Below are positions 1 to 5,318 of a DNA stretch of 6,325 nt, piece after piece (within the stretch, counting starts at the first letter, position 1; each line of letters begins with the position of its first letter). Below the pieces are notes generated by a model that had not been told where the DNA came from, did not search any database, and was given only the letters and a program-made list of their open reading frames with translations. This DNA is from Bacillota bacterium. GTDB taxonomy: Bacteria > Bacillota > DTU025. Both the position numbers and the translations under genes were made by a program. The stretch lies in NCBI GenBank assembly GCA_003456765.1, contig DMOT01000180.1, positions 1 through 6,325 on the forward strand. Direction: 5' to 3'.

Positions 1-7
1 AGGGAGG
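1..7 (+). promoter_or_regulatory. Shine-Dalgarno site of hcp
   Basis: AGGGAGG lies 8 nt before the ATG at 16. It is a strong match to the anti-SD of 16S rRNA and fixes the start of hcp. The promoter and any regulator site (HcpR, FNR-like, Rex or NsrR in other organisms) would lie left of the window and cannot be judged. Confidence 0.85.
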
Positions 8-15
8 CGAATTGG

Positions 16-1677
16 ATGTTCTGTTATCAGTGCGAGCAAAGAGCGAGTGGAACGGGCTGTACTGTGATGGGGGTCTGCGGCAAAGATACCCGCACTGCAG
101 CTTTGCAGGACCTTCTTATTCATGCAATCAAGGGCATTGCAGTCTACGCACACCGCGCTCGAGAGCACGGGGCGCGTGATCACGAGATCGATGTATTCGT
201 AATCAAGGCACTTTTCACAACCATCACAAACGTCAACTTCGACCCCGAAAGGCTGGAGGTTTTGATCAGGCAGGCAGCCGGCCTCAGAGACAGGGCGCGG
301 GCTATGTATGAGGAAGCATGCCGGGAAACGGATGTAGAGCCTGAAGCTCCTGAGCAGCTGGGCGCTGCAGCGCTTTGGGTTCCGGCGCCGGATCTGGACG
401 GGTTGGTGAAACAGGGCGAAGAAGTTACTGCATCTGATCGCCGGCGAGTTGACACCATAGGGGAAGACGCGACGGGAATTGCTGACCTCATCCTATTCGG
501 TCTCAAGGGTATGGCGGCTTATGCTGACCACGCTCAGATAATCGGGGTTGAGCGGGAGAGCGTGTACGCATTCTTCCACGAGGCCTTAGATTTTCTGGCT
601 CGTCCGTCCATCTCAGCCGATGAAGGCCTTGCCATGGCTCTTAAGGTGGGCGAAGTGAACATAGACGTAATGGGAATGCTTGATACTGCCAACACAGGCG
701 CGTACGGCAATCCCGTTCCAACCCGGGTACGCGTCACGCCTGTGAAGGGCAAGGCGATACTCGTATCAGGGCATGATTTTCCCGACCTTGAGGCTATCCT
801 GAAGCAGACTGAGGGGAAGGGCATAAACGTATATACCCATGGCGAGATGCTTCCGGCCCATGGCTATCCGGAGCTCAAGAAGTACCCTCATCTGGTGGGC
901 AACTACGGCGGCGCCTGGCAGGATCAGCGCAAGGAGTTTGAGGAGTTTCCAGGGGCCATACTCATGACCACCAACTGCATACAGCGGCCGAAGGAATCAT
1001 ACCAGCACCGAATCTTCACTTCAGGGCTGGTTGCGTGGCCGGGGGTTGTGCACATTGACGACCGGAACTTCTCTCCTGTAATAGATGCTGCCCTCGCAGA
1101 ACCGGGGTTCGCTGAGGATGCTGCTGAACAGTGGATAACTGTTGGATTTGGTCATAATGCCGTGCTGAGTGTTGCAGGCAAAGTGATTGACGGCGTGAAG
1201 AGCGGGAAGATTCGCCACTTCTTCCTGATTGGCGGGTGTGATGGGGCGAAGACAGGGCGGAATTACTACACAGAGCTTGCAAGCAAGGTGCCGGAAGATT
1301 GCCTCATACTGACCCTGGCATGCGGCAAGTACCGCTTCAACAAGCTGGAGTTTGGCGAGATTGATGGCATCCCGAGGCTCCTCGATGTTGGGCAGTGCAA
1401 TGACGCATATTCAGCTGTAGTCATAGCCCAGGAACTTGCGAAGGCTTTTGAGACCGACATCAATGGGCTGCCCCTTTCGATGATACTCTCATGGTATGAG
1501 CAGAAAGCGGTCTGCATACTTCTTTCCCTGCTTCACCTGGGTGTTAAAAACATCAGGCTTGGTCCCACATTGCCTTCGTTCCTTACGCCCGAGGTAGTTG
1601 GGATTCTGAGCGACAAGTTCAACATAATGCCAATATCCACAGTGAATGAGGATCTTGAAGCCATTCTGGGCCAGTAG
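16..1677 (+). CDS. hcp: Hybrid cluster protein (Hcp; hydroxylamine / nitric oxide reductase)
   Basis: This cytoplasmic Fe-S enzyme of 553 aa has the usual length for anaerobe Hcp. The N-terminus has C3, C6, C15 and C21 (Cx2Cx8Cx5C), the [4Fe-4S] ligand set of the Desulfovibrio/Clostridium class. It is not the Cx2Cx11Cx6C [2Fe-2S] set of enteric bacteria. All expected ligands of the hybrid 4Fe-2O-2S cluster are visible: H253 (SGHD), E277 (HGEML), C321 (TNC), C408 (GGCDGAK, the persulfide position), C436 (ACGK), C461 (GQCND) and E495, with K497 nearby (WYEQK). Family knowledge: Hcp reduces NO to N2O at high affinity and hydroxylamine to ammonia in vitro, and protects anaerobes from nitrosative stress. 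Its usual electron partner Hcr is not in the window, and class I enzymes often lack a linked Hcr. The start is set by a strong SD site. A cupin gene follows 58 bp downstream on the same strand. The call is near certain; the in vivo substrate is inferred. Confidence 0.97.
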   Translation: MFCYQCEQRASGTGCTVMGVCGKDTRTAALQDLLIHAIKGIAVYAHRAREHGARDHEIDVFVIKALFTTITNVNFDPERLEVLIRQAAGLRDRARAMYEEACRETDVEPEAPEQLGAAALWVPAPDLDGLVKQGEEVTASDRRRVDTIGEDATGIADLILFGLKGMAAYADHAQIIGVERESVYAFFHEALDFLARPSISADEGLAMALKVGEVNIDVMGMLDTANTGAYGNPVPTRVRVTPVKGKAILVSGHDFPDLEAILKQTEGKGINVYTHGEMLPAHGYPELKKYPHLVGNYGGAWQDQRKEFEEFPGAILMTTNCIQRPKESYQHRIFTSGLVAWPGVVHIDDRNFSPVIDAALAEPGFAEDAAEQWITVGFGHNAVLSVAGKVIDGVKSGKIRHFFLIGGCDGAKTGRNYYTELASKVPEDCLILTLACGKYRFNKLEFGEIDGIPRLLDVGQCNDAYSAVVIAQELAKAFETDINGLPLSMILSWYEQKAVCILLSLLHLGVKNIRLGPTLPSFLTPEVVGILSDKFNIMPISTVNEDLEAILGQ

Positions 1678-1681
1678 AGCT

Positions 1682-1699
1682 GCCCAGTGCGCCCAGTGC
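1682..1699 (+). repeat. Tandem duplication of a 9-bp unit
   Basis: GCCCAGTGC occurs twice back to back, 4 nt after the hcp stop. The first copy can also pair with CTGGGC at 1666-1671 at the very end of hcp, giving a 6-bp stem with a 10-nt loop. There is no T-run after it, so it is not a convincing terminator. It is most likely a small slippage duplication in the spacer before the cupin gene. Confidence 0.6.
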
Positions 1700-1735
1700 G
1701 CAGACGAGTATTATCTATGACTGGAGGGTCGAGTA

Positions 1736-2071
1736 ATGGTTGAAGTCATAAGGCCGAGCGAAGTCCCGACATCTAAGAACCCTAGAGGCGAAGAGGTGCG
1801 TTTCCTCGTTGACAGAGAGCCTGTATCAGTCGTGATGCTTACCCTCCCGCCTGAAGGAAGAGTGCCTATGCACAAAACCCCTGTTGATGTGCTCTTTTAC
1901 GTGTCCGCTGGAGAAGGAGAAGTACACATAGGGGATGAGTCGGCCCGGGTTAGAATGGGCGATATCATTGTGAGCCCGGCTGAGATTCCTCACGGCCTCA
2001 ACGCCAGTGAGAACTCGAAACTGGAAGTGCTGATAATCAAGACGCCCAATCCCAGGAAACCAACGGCATGA
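1736..2071 (+). CDS. Small single-domain cupin protein
   Basis: This is a 111-aa soluble protein made of one cupin_2-type beta-barrel. The start ATG follows GGAGGG (1723-1728) at 7 nt. Cupin motif 1 spans about residues 41-59 (G41, H46, T48, V52, G59). Motif 2 spans about 75-89 (G75-D76, P81, P85-H86, N89). In the classic metal site motif 1 gives HxH and a Glu. Here H46 is kept, the second His is T48 and the Glu position is V52 with D51 beside it. Only H46 and H86 of the usual four ligands are therefore clear, so it may bind metal differently or be a non-enzymatic ligand-binding cupin. The HKTPVD form may be a normal subfamily variant. The gene lies 58 bp after hcp on the same strand, so co-transcription is plausible. 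No specific substrate can be named. Confidence 0.88.
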   Translation: MVEVIRPSEVPTSKNPRGEEVRFLVDREPVSVVMLTLPPEGRVPMHKTPVDVLFYVSAGEGEVHIGDESARVRMGDIIVSPAEIPHGLNASENSKLEVLIIKTPNPRKPTA

Positions 2072-2157
2072 TGAGATAAACCTGCCGGCTTTGGCTCTCA
2101 GTTGCCGGATCCCTTAGAGCGCCGTGATGGATTGCCTGATGGCAGAAGGTAAGAATG

Positions 2158-2201
2158 ATCCCCCTGTCGAAATGGACTCTGTGTCATTTTCGAAGGGGGA
2201 T
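2158..2201 (+). promoter_or_regulatory. Long hairpin that takes in the galE Shine-Dalgarno site
   Basis: ATCCCCCT (2158-2165) pairs perfectly with AGGGGGAT (2194-2201). The stem continues inward through TCGAAATG (2167-2174) against CATTTTCGA (2185-2193), with only a bulged G2166 and one extra T. The loop is 2175-2184. The 3' arm holds the purine-rich ribosome site of galE (about 2194-2200), 6 nt before its TTG start. When folded, the site is hidden. It could be a translational control element or a transcription attenuator. The following TTTGCCTT is too poor in T for a strong intrinsic terminator. Confidence 0.6.
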
Positions 2202-2206
2202 TTGCC

Positions 2207-3220
2207 TTGAGAGTTCTTGCAGTTGGCGGAGCAGGATACGTAGGGAGCCATGTCGTGCGGCACCTGGTCTCTAGAGGCCATTTGGTGACTGTGCTCGACA
2301 ATCTTTCAACCGGGCATGCGAAGGCGGTGGAGGTTGCCGGAAAGGCGGCCGCCGGCGGGGGATGCGCAGAGCTTGTAGTTGGCGATGTCGGTGACAGGGA
2401 GAGAGTGGGCGAGCTGCTTGTCTCCCGCGAAATCGATGCTGTCATGCACTTTGCAGCGGCCAGCCTGGTTGGGGAGTCTATGCGCAACCCGGCGAAATAC
2501 TGGCGAAATAACGTTGGGTGTGCGGTTGAGCTCCTGGATGCAATGGTAGACAGCGGAGTCGACAAGATAGTCTTCTCGTCGAGCGCTGCTGTATACGGGG
2601 AGCCTACAACGGCGCTGATCAGTGAGGATCATGCTAAAGCTCCGACGAGCACATATGGCATGACGAAGCTCGCAATAGAGCATATGCTCCGTGGCTACGA
2701 CCAGGCGCACGGGATAAGGTCCATATCCCTTCGGTATTTCAATGCGGCCGGAGCCCACAGTTCAGGGGAGATGGGTGAGGCACACGACCCCGAAACCCAC
2801 CTTATCCCAATAGTGCTCAGGACGGCCATTGGACTTCGGGAGAAGGTGAGCATATTCGGAACTGACTATCCGACGGAAGATGGTACTTGCATTCGCGACT
2901 ACATTCATGTAGACGACCTTGCCGACGCGCATCTCCTTGCCATGGATGCCCTCTCAAGCGGCGCAGCAACTACTGCATATAATCTTGGCAATGGAACGGG
3001 GTTTTCTGTGCTTCAGGTCGTGCGGGAGTCAGAACAGGCAGTGGGCAGGCCCATTCCTGCAACCCGAGAAGGAAGGCGAGCAGGCGATCCTGCTGTTCTG
3101 GTTGCCTCTGCCGAGAGGGCCGCAAGCGAACTTGGATGGTCCCCCAATTACACGAAGCTCGGCGATATCATAGCCTCGGCGTGGAAGTGGCATGACAGCC
3201 ACCCGCATGGCTACTCCTGA
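2207..3220 (+). CDS. galE: UDP-glucose 4-epimerase
   Basis: GalE is a cytoplasmic NAD-dependent enzyme that interconverts UDP-glucose and UDP-galactose (Leloir pathway, cell-surface sugar supply). At 337 aa it is full length for the extended SDR family. The Rossmann motif is G7xxG10xxG13 (GGAGYVG), with D31 in LDNLSTGH binding the adenosine ribose. The catalytic set is S126 (SSSAAVYG), Y150 and K154 (YGMTK). RYFNAAGA, the HLIPIVL segment, the GTCIRDYIHVDD segment and YNLGNGTGFSV are all typical GalE blocks. The start is a TTG chosen because the Rossmann fold begins at once after it and AGGGGGA lies 6 nt upstream. Residues near 295-298 read PAVL where E. coli GalE has Y299, so the pocket lacks that aromatic gate. 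In other GalE proteins this goes with acceptance of UDP-GlcNAc/GalNAc, which is an inference here. The gene sits 135 bp after the cupin and may have its own control (see the hairpin at 2158). Confidence 0.95.
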   Translation: MRVLAVGGAGYVGSHVVRHLVSRGHLVTVLDNLSTGHAKAVEVAGKAAAGGGCAELVVGDVGDRERVGELLVSREIDAVMHFAAASLVGESMRNPAKYWRNNVGCAVELLDAMVDSGVDKIVFSSSAAVYGEPTTALISEDHAKAPTSTYGMTKLAIEHMLRGYDQAHGIRSISLRYFNAAGAHSSGEMGEAHDPETHLIPIVLRTAIGLREKVSIFGTDYPTEDGTCIRDYIHVDDLADAHLLAMDALSSGAATTAYNLGNGTGFSVLQVVRESEQAVGRPIPATREGRRAGDPAVLVASAERAASELGWSPNYTKLGDIIASAWKWHDSHPHGYS

Positions 3221-3225
3221 TTGAA

Positions 3226-3250
3226 ACCCCCATGCTTGGAGAAAGGGGGT
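3226..3250 (+). terminator. C5/G5 hairpin just after galE
   Basis: ACCCCC (3226-3231) can pair with GGGGGT (3245-3250) around a 13-nt loop, starting 5 nt after the galE stop. The position fits a transcript end or a 3' stabiliser. There is no T-run behind it, so it is not a classic intrinsic terminator. Confidence 0.35.
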
Positions 3251-3439
3251 GCGCAGGCGATTAAGCCGGGATCCGTTCTTGGTGTCGGAACATGATTACC
3301 CTAGGTTGAGGGCTGCGCTGCGCTTGACGTTACGCCAGTTGCGCTAGGTTTGCCGAGAACACCGCTACTAATCTTGCCCGGCCAGGTGGAATGGTGGTCC
3401 GGATCTCACTTGAATTGTGGCTGGGGCTGTGCAATGAAA

Positions 3440-3475
3440 ATCAGCCCGCCATATGGCTGCGGGCCCGGCGCTGAT
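3440..3475. other. Imperfect hairpin in the gene-free interval
   Basis: ATCAGC (3440-3445) pairs with GCTGAT (3470-3475). Inside it CCGC (3446-3449) pairs with GCGG (3459-3462), leaving GCCCGGC as a one-sided bulge. The centre also holds the perfect 10-bp palindrome GCCATATGGC (3448-3457). No T-run follows. It could be part of an RNA leader or chance pairing in GC-rich DNA. Confidence 0.3.
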
Positions 3476-3600
3476 CCGGCTAAGGCTAGGAGATGGGTGT
3501 ATGTCGTGGGGTGTGGGGTTCGATGGTGCAGCCCGTTTTGACTGGGATTATTCATGATTCAGTTCCCGGCCACAACCTTGCAATCTTTGTGCGGTTCAAT

Positions 3601-3673
3601 CGGTCTAAATTCTAGTCATTTGAAATCCGTTTCGGTCTAAAAAATAGACGGTGGGAGTCTAGAATTTAGACCG
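3601..3673. repeat. Left cluster of three TCTAAAWWYTAG-type motifs
   Basis: Copy A is CGGTCTAAATTCTAGTCA (3601-3618). Copy B is CGGTCTAAAAAATAGACGG (3633-3651). Copy C is AGTCTAGAATTTAGACCG (3656-3673), in reverse orientation. The first 15 bases of A (3601-3615) are the perfect reverse complement of 3659-3673 in C, so A and C form a 15-bp inverted repeat around B. Each copy is itself nearly palindromic. A and B start 32 bp apart, about three helix turns. Candidates are subterminal repeats of a lost insertion sequence or binding sites for a dimeric regulator. Confidence 0.75.
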
Positions 3674-3777
3674 CGAAGGGCACGTGATGGGTGTAATTCC
3701 CTCAAGTGCATACATCTATGCCCGTGCGTGCCACACGATACAGAGACTTCCACTATAATATACCTATACGCCGATGT

Positions 3778-3921
3778 ATACGGGCCCTCCGCATCGGTTG
3801 TTATGTGAAAAGGACTAAATTTTAGCCCGGCCCGGTCTAGAATTTAGTCACTTTGGTTTAGGAAACGACTAAAAAATAGACACTTTGCTGCAACCCGTGG
3901 GGCCTTGTAAGGGCCCGGTAT
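3778..3921. repeat. Imperfect inverted repeat enclosing the right motif cluster
   Basis: ATACGGGCCCT (3778-3788) and AGGGCCCGGTAT (3910-3921) are reverse complements except for one extra base. They enclose about 120 bp that contain motif copies D, E and F. They could be the ends of a small non-coding element. GGGCCC is an easy chance palindrome in this base composition, and no target-site duplication is visible at the edges. Confidence 0.35.
3812..3888. repeat. Right cluster of three TCTAAAWWYTAG-type motifs
   Basis: Copy D is GGACTAAATTTTAGCCCGG (3812-3830). Copy E is CGGTCTAGAATTTAGTCA (3833-3850), followed by CTTTGG. Copy F is CGACTAAAAAATAGACA (3866-3882), followed by CTTTGC. E and F start 33 bp apart, nearly the same as A and B in the left cluster, and the second member of each pair has the same CTAAAAAATAGAC core. 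The E-F block therefore looks like a diverged direct copy of the A-B block about 230 bp away. F ends in TAGACA, and its reverse complement starts TGTCTA, consistent with a TG...CA transposon tip. This is suggestive only. Confidence 0.75.
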
Positions 3922-3937
3922 CGTCGCGAACCCTATA

Positions 3938-3946
3938 TGCTATGTT
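3938..3946 (+). promoter_or_regulatory. Possible extended -10 promoter for the transporter
   Basis: TGCTATGTT matches the TGnTATAAT extended -10 form with one mismatch in the TG+TAT...T core. It lies about 56 bp before the preferred start at 4002. No good -35 box is seen at 16-18 bp upstream. It is weak and offered only as the best local candidate. Confidence 0.25.
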
Positions 3947-3986
3947 TGCCCTGTTGCCGCAATACTAGTTGTGCGTTTGCGTTATT

Positions 3987-3994
3987 GGGGGTGA
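3987..3994 (+). promoter_or_regulatory. Shine-Dalgarno site that decides the transporter start
   Basis: GGGGGTGA matches the ideal GGAGGTGA at seven of eight bases and lies 7 nt before an in-frame TTG at 4002. The other possible starts, TTG at 3969 and ATG at 4038, have no comparable site at a workable distance. Confidence 0.65.
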
Positions 3995-4001
3995 ATACCC
4001 T

Positions 4002-5255
4002 TTGGCTCTTCCCAGGTCTCAACATCATCGCCGGGATATGAGGATCAACTATGCCCTGTTCTTTGTAGATGCCTTCGGATATCCGCTGGCGTTTTCTCTT
4101 ATATCCACGAGCACGATAATGCCGCTTCTCCTTACCAATCTGGGAGCGTCCAACCTCGCTATTGGGCTTGTGCCCGCCTTGCAGAGCTTTGGCTCTTTAT
4201 TGCCAGGCATATTCATCGCTCCATACCTGGGCCGACGGCCCACAAGGAAGCGGACTCTTGTAGGGCTAGGTCTTCTTGAAAGGCTGTTCATCCTCTCCAT
4301 GGCAGGCGTGGTGATGATGTGGGGACTTGCGAGACCGTCTCTTGCCGTCAGACTTTTTCTGGCAGCATGGACCCTTGCCAGCCTGACTCAGGGGGTCAAT
4401 ATGACAGTCTACTACTCCATTCTTCCGAAGTGCATTCCCCCTGACATGCGTGGAGGACTCTTTGGATGGGCAGGAGCGTTGTCCGGGTTACTCGGCATAG
4501 TCGGCGCTGAGACTGCAGGCTACGTTCTGGGGAATGTGGAGTTTCCCCAGAGCTTCGTGCGCCTTTTCGTCATAGCCTTTGCACTCCTGGTTGCGTCATT
4601 GGTGCCATTTCTGTGGCTGCGGGAACCGCCCGACGAAGAAGCCGGAGAGCCCAGATCAGTCAGTCAGTTCATTGCTGCTGCATCTCGGGAGCTGCGAGAG
4701 GACAAGGCCTACGTTTGGACGATTGTGGCTTTGGCTGTTATGGCATTTGCCATGTCGGCAGCTTCGTTCTACTCTACGTATGCGGTGAGGGCGTTTGGAG
4801 CAGGCACGAGGGATGTTGGGAGGATTACAGCCTTCGCTGTCGGGACCACAGTCATAGCCATGCCTGTACTGGGAAGGATAGCTGATCGGGAAGGGAACAA
4901 GCTGAGCCTGGAGATAACTGCAACCTGTTTTGCCTGCGGCGCGGCGCTGGCGCTCAGCGCACAAAGCGTGCTGGAGATGTATCCGGCAGTTGTGTTCGCC
5001 AACATCGGAATGAGCGGCATAGCGGTGAGCCATAACCTCATGCTTGCCGAGTTTGCTCCAACCCATGCTGATGTGCCAATGTACACCGCGTTCTCCTGGA
5101 TGCTCCTTGCCCCGTTCAGGACCTGCGCGCCCATTCTGGGAGGATACATCTCGGATGTCGCAGGGCTCCCGGCCATGTTTCGTCTGTCGCTGATTGCCGG
5201 GGCAGTAGTCGTTTTCATCCTGCTGCTTGCAGTAAAGGAACCGCGCAGTGCCTGA
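4002..5255 (+). CDS. Major facilitator superfamily transporter
   Basis: This is an inner-membrane secondary transporter. From the TTG at 4002 it is 417 aa, a standard MFS length, with 12 likely membrane helices at about 16-41, 51-73, 84-107, 114-138, 152-177, 185-206, 237-264, 273-294, 301-321, 326-349, 360-382 and 391-411. A charged central loop at about 207-236 contains DEEAGEPR and ELREDK. An MFS motif-A-like basic loop, GRRPTRKR (about 77-84), lies between helices 2 and 3. Its repeat, LGRIADREGNK (about 290-300), lies between helices 8 and 9, as expected from the two-fold design. A short basic stretch (QHHRR) precedes helix 1. The frame extends up to 3969, but only the TTG at 4002 has a good ribosome site. 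ATG 4038 would give a 405-aa form starting just before helix 1. The substrate cannot be read from sequence; an exporter-like sugar or drug role is a guess. It converges on the GH84 gene and is separated from galE by 780 bp. Confidence 0.9.
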   Translation: MALPRSQHHRRDMRINYALFFVDAFGYPLAFSLISTSTIMPLLLTNLGASNLAIGLVPALQSFGSLLPGIFIAPYLGRRPTRKRTLVGLGLLERLFILSMAGVVMMWGLARPSLAVRLFLAAWTLASLTQGVNMTVYYSILPKCIPPDMRGGLFGWAGALSGLLGIVGAETAGYVLGNVEFPQSFVRLFVIAFALLVASLVPFLWLREPPDEEAGEPRSVSQFIAAASRELREDKAYVWTIVALAVMAFAMSAASFYSTYAVRAFGAGTRDVGRITAFAVGTTVIAMPVLGRIADREGNKLSLEITATCFACGAALALSAQSVLEMYPAVVFANIGMSGIAVSHNLMLAEFAPTHADVPMYTAFSWMLLAPFRTCAPILGGYISDVAGLPAMFRLSLIAGAVVVFILLLAVKEPRSA

Positions 5256-5298
5256 ACGATTGGGACTTGAGGCACAATGCGGTTCCCGGCTCTCTATG

Positions 5299-5318
5299 TC
5301 GGGTTTCGCCCGATTATT
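5299..5318 (+). terminator. Short hairpin with T-rich tail between convergent genes
   Basis: TCGGG (5299-5303) and CCCGA (5309-5313) form a 5-bp GC-rich stem around TTTCG, followed by TTATT. It sits 44 bp after the transporter stop and touches the stop codon of the opposing GH84 gene. It would serve the + strand transcript. The stem is short and the T-run weak. In the minus direction no T-run follows. Confidence 0.4.

Larger units (their letters stand above)
3221..4001. other. Long gene-free interval
   Basis: About 780 bp between galE and the transporter show no believable gene. The longest open frame (3350-3541, 63 codons) starts at a TTG, has no ribosome site, is rich in Trp, Gly and Cys without domain-like pattern, and matches nothing I recognise. 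The left half (to about 3600) holds two hairpins, at 3226-3250 and 3440-3475. The right half is AT-richer and holds six copies of a quasi-palindromic motif, described separately. The final 100 bp should carry the transporter promoter and ribosome site. The length and the repeats suggest an old insertion or a mobile-element scar, not a normal promoter region. Confidence 0.7.

Noticed and set aside
2085..2108. CCGGC / GCCGG pairing after the cupin stop as a terminator
   Set aside because: It has only 5 bp of stem with a 14-nt loop and no T-run.
2132..2159. Possible promoter for galE (TTGCCT, 16 bp, AATGAT)
   Set aside because: Both boxes match only four of six bases and the sequence is GC-mixed, so it was not strong enough to list as a feature. 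If real, it would start transcripts near the hairpin.
3384..3400. AATGGTGGTCCGG resembles part of the T-box antiterminator sequence GGGTGGTACCGCG
   Set aside because: One base is missing from the core. There is no specifier-loop pattern or T-rich terminator after it, and no aminoacyl or amino-acid gene follows.
3350..3541. 63-codon open frame in the gene-free interval
   Set aside because: It has a TTG start without a ribosome site and odd composition (Trp/Gly/Cys-rich). It overlaps the hairpin at 3440-3475 and has no recognisable family.
3754..3759. Perfect TATAAT between the two repeat clusters
   Set aside because: There is no -35 box at 16-18 bp and no TG extension. It lies about 240 bp from the transporter start, so it may be chance in AT-rich DNA.
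3601..3888. CRISPR array
   Set aside because: The copies are short, diverged, in mixed orientation and unevenly spaced, with no regular unique spacers and no cas genes.
4656..5275. Long minus-strand open frames opposite the transporter
   Set aside because: They are shadows of the MFS coding frame, with no ribosome sites and low-complexity, non-domain translations. The plus frame shows clear membrane helices.
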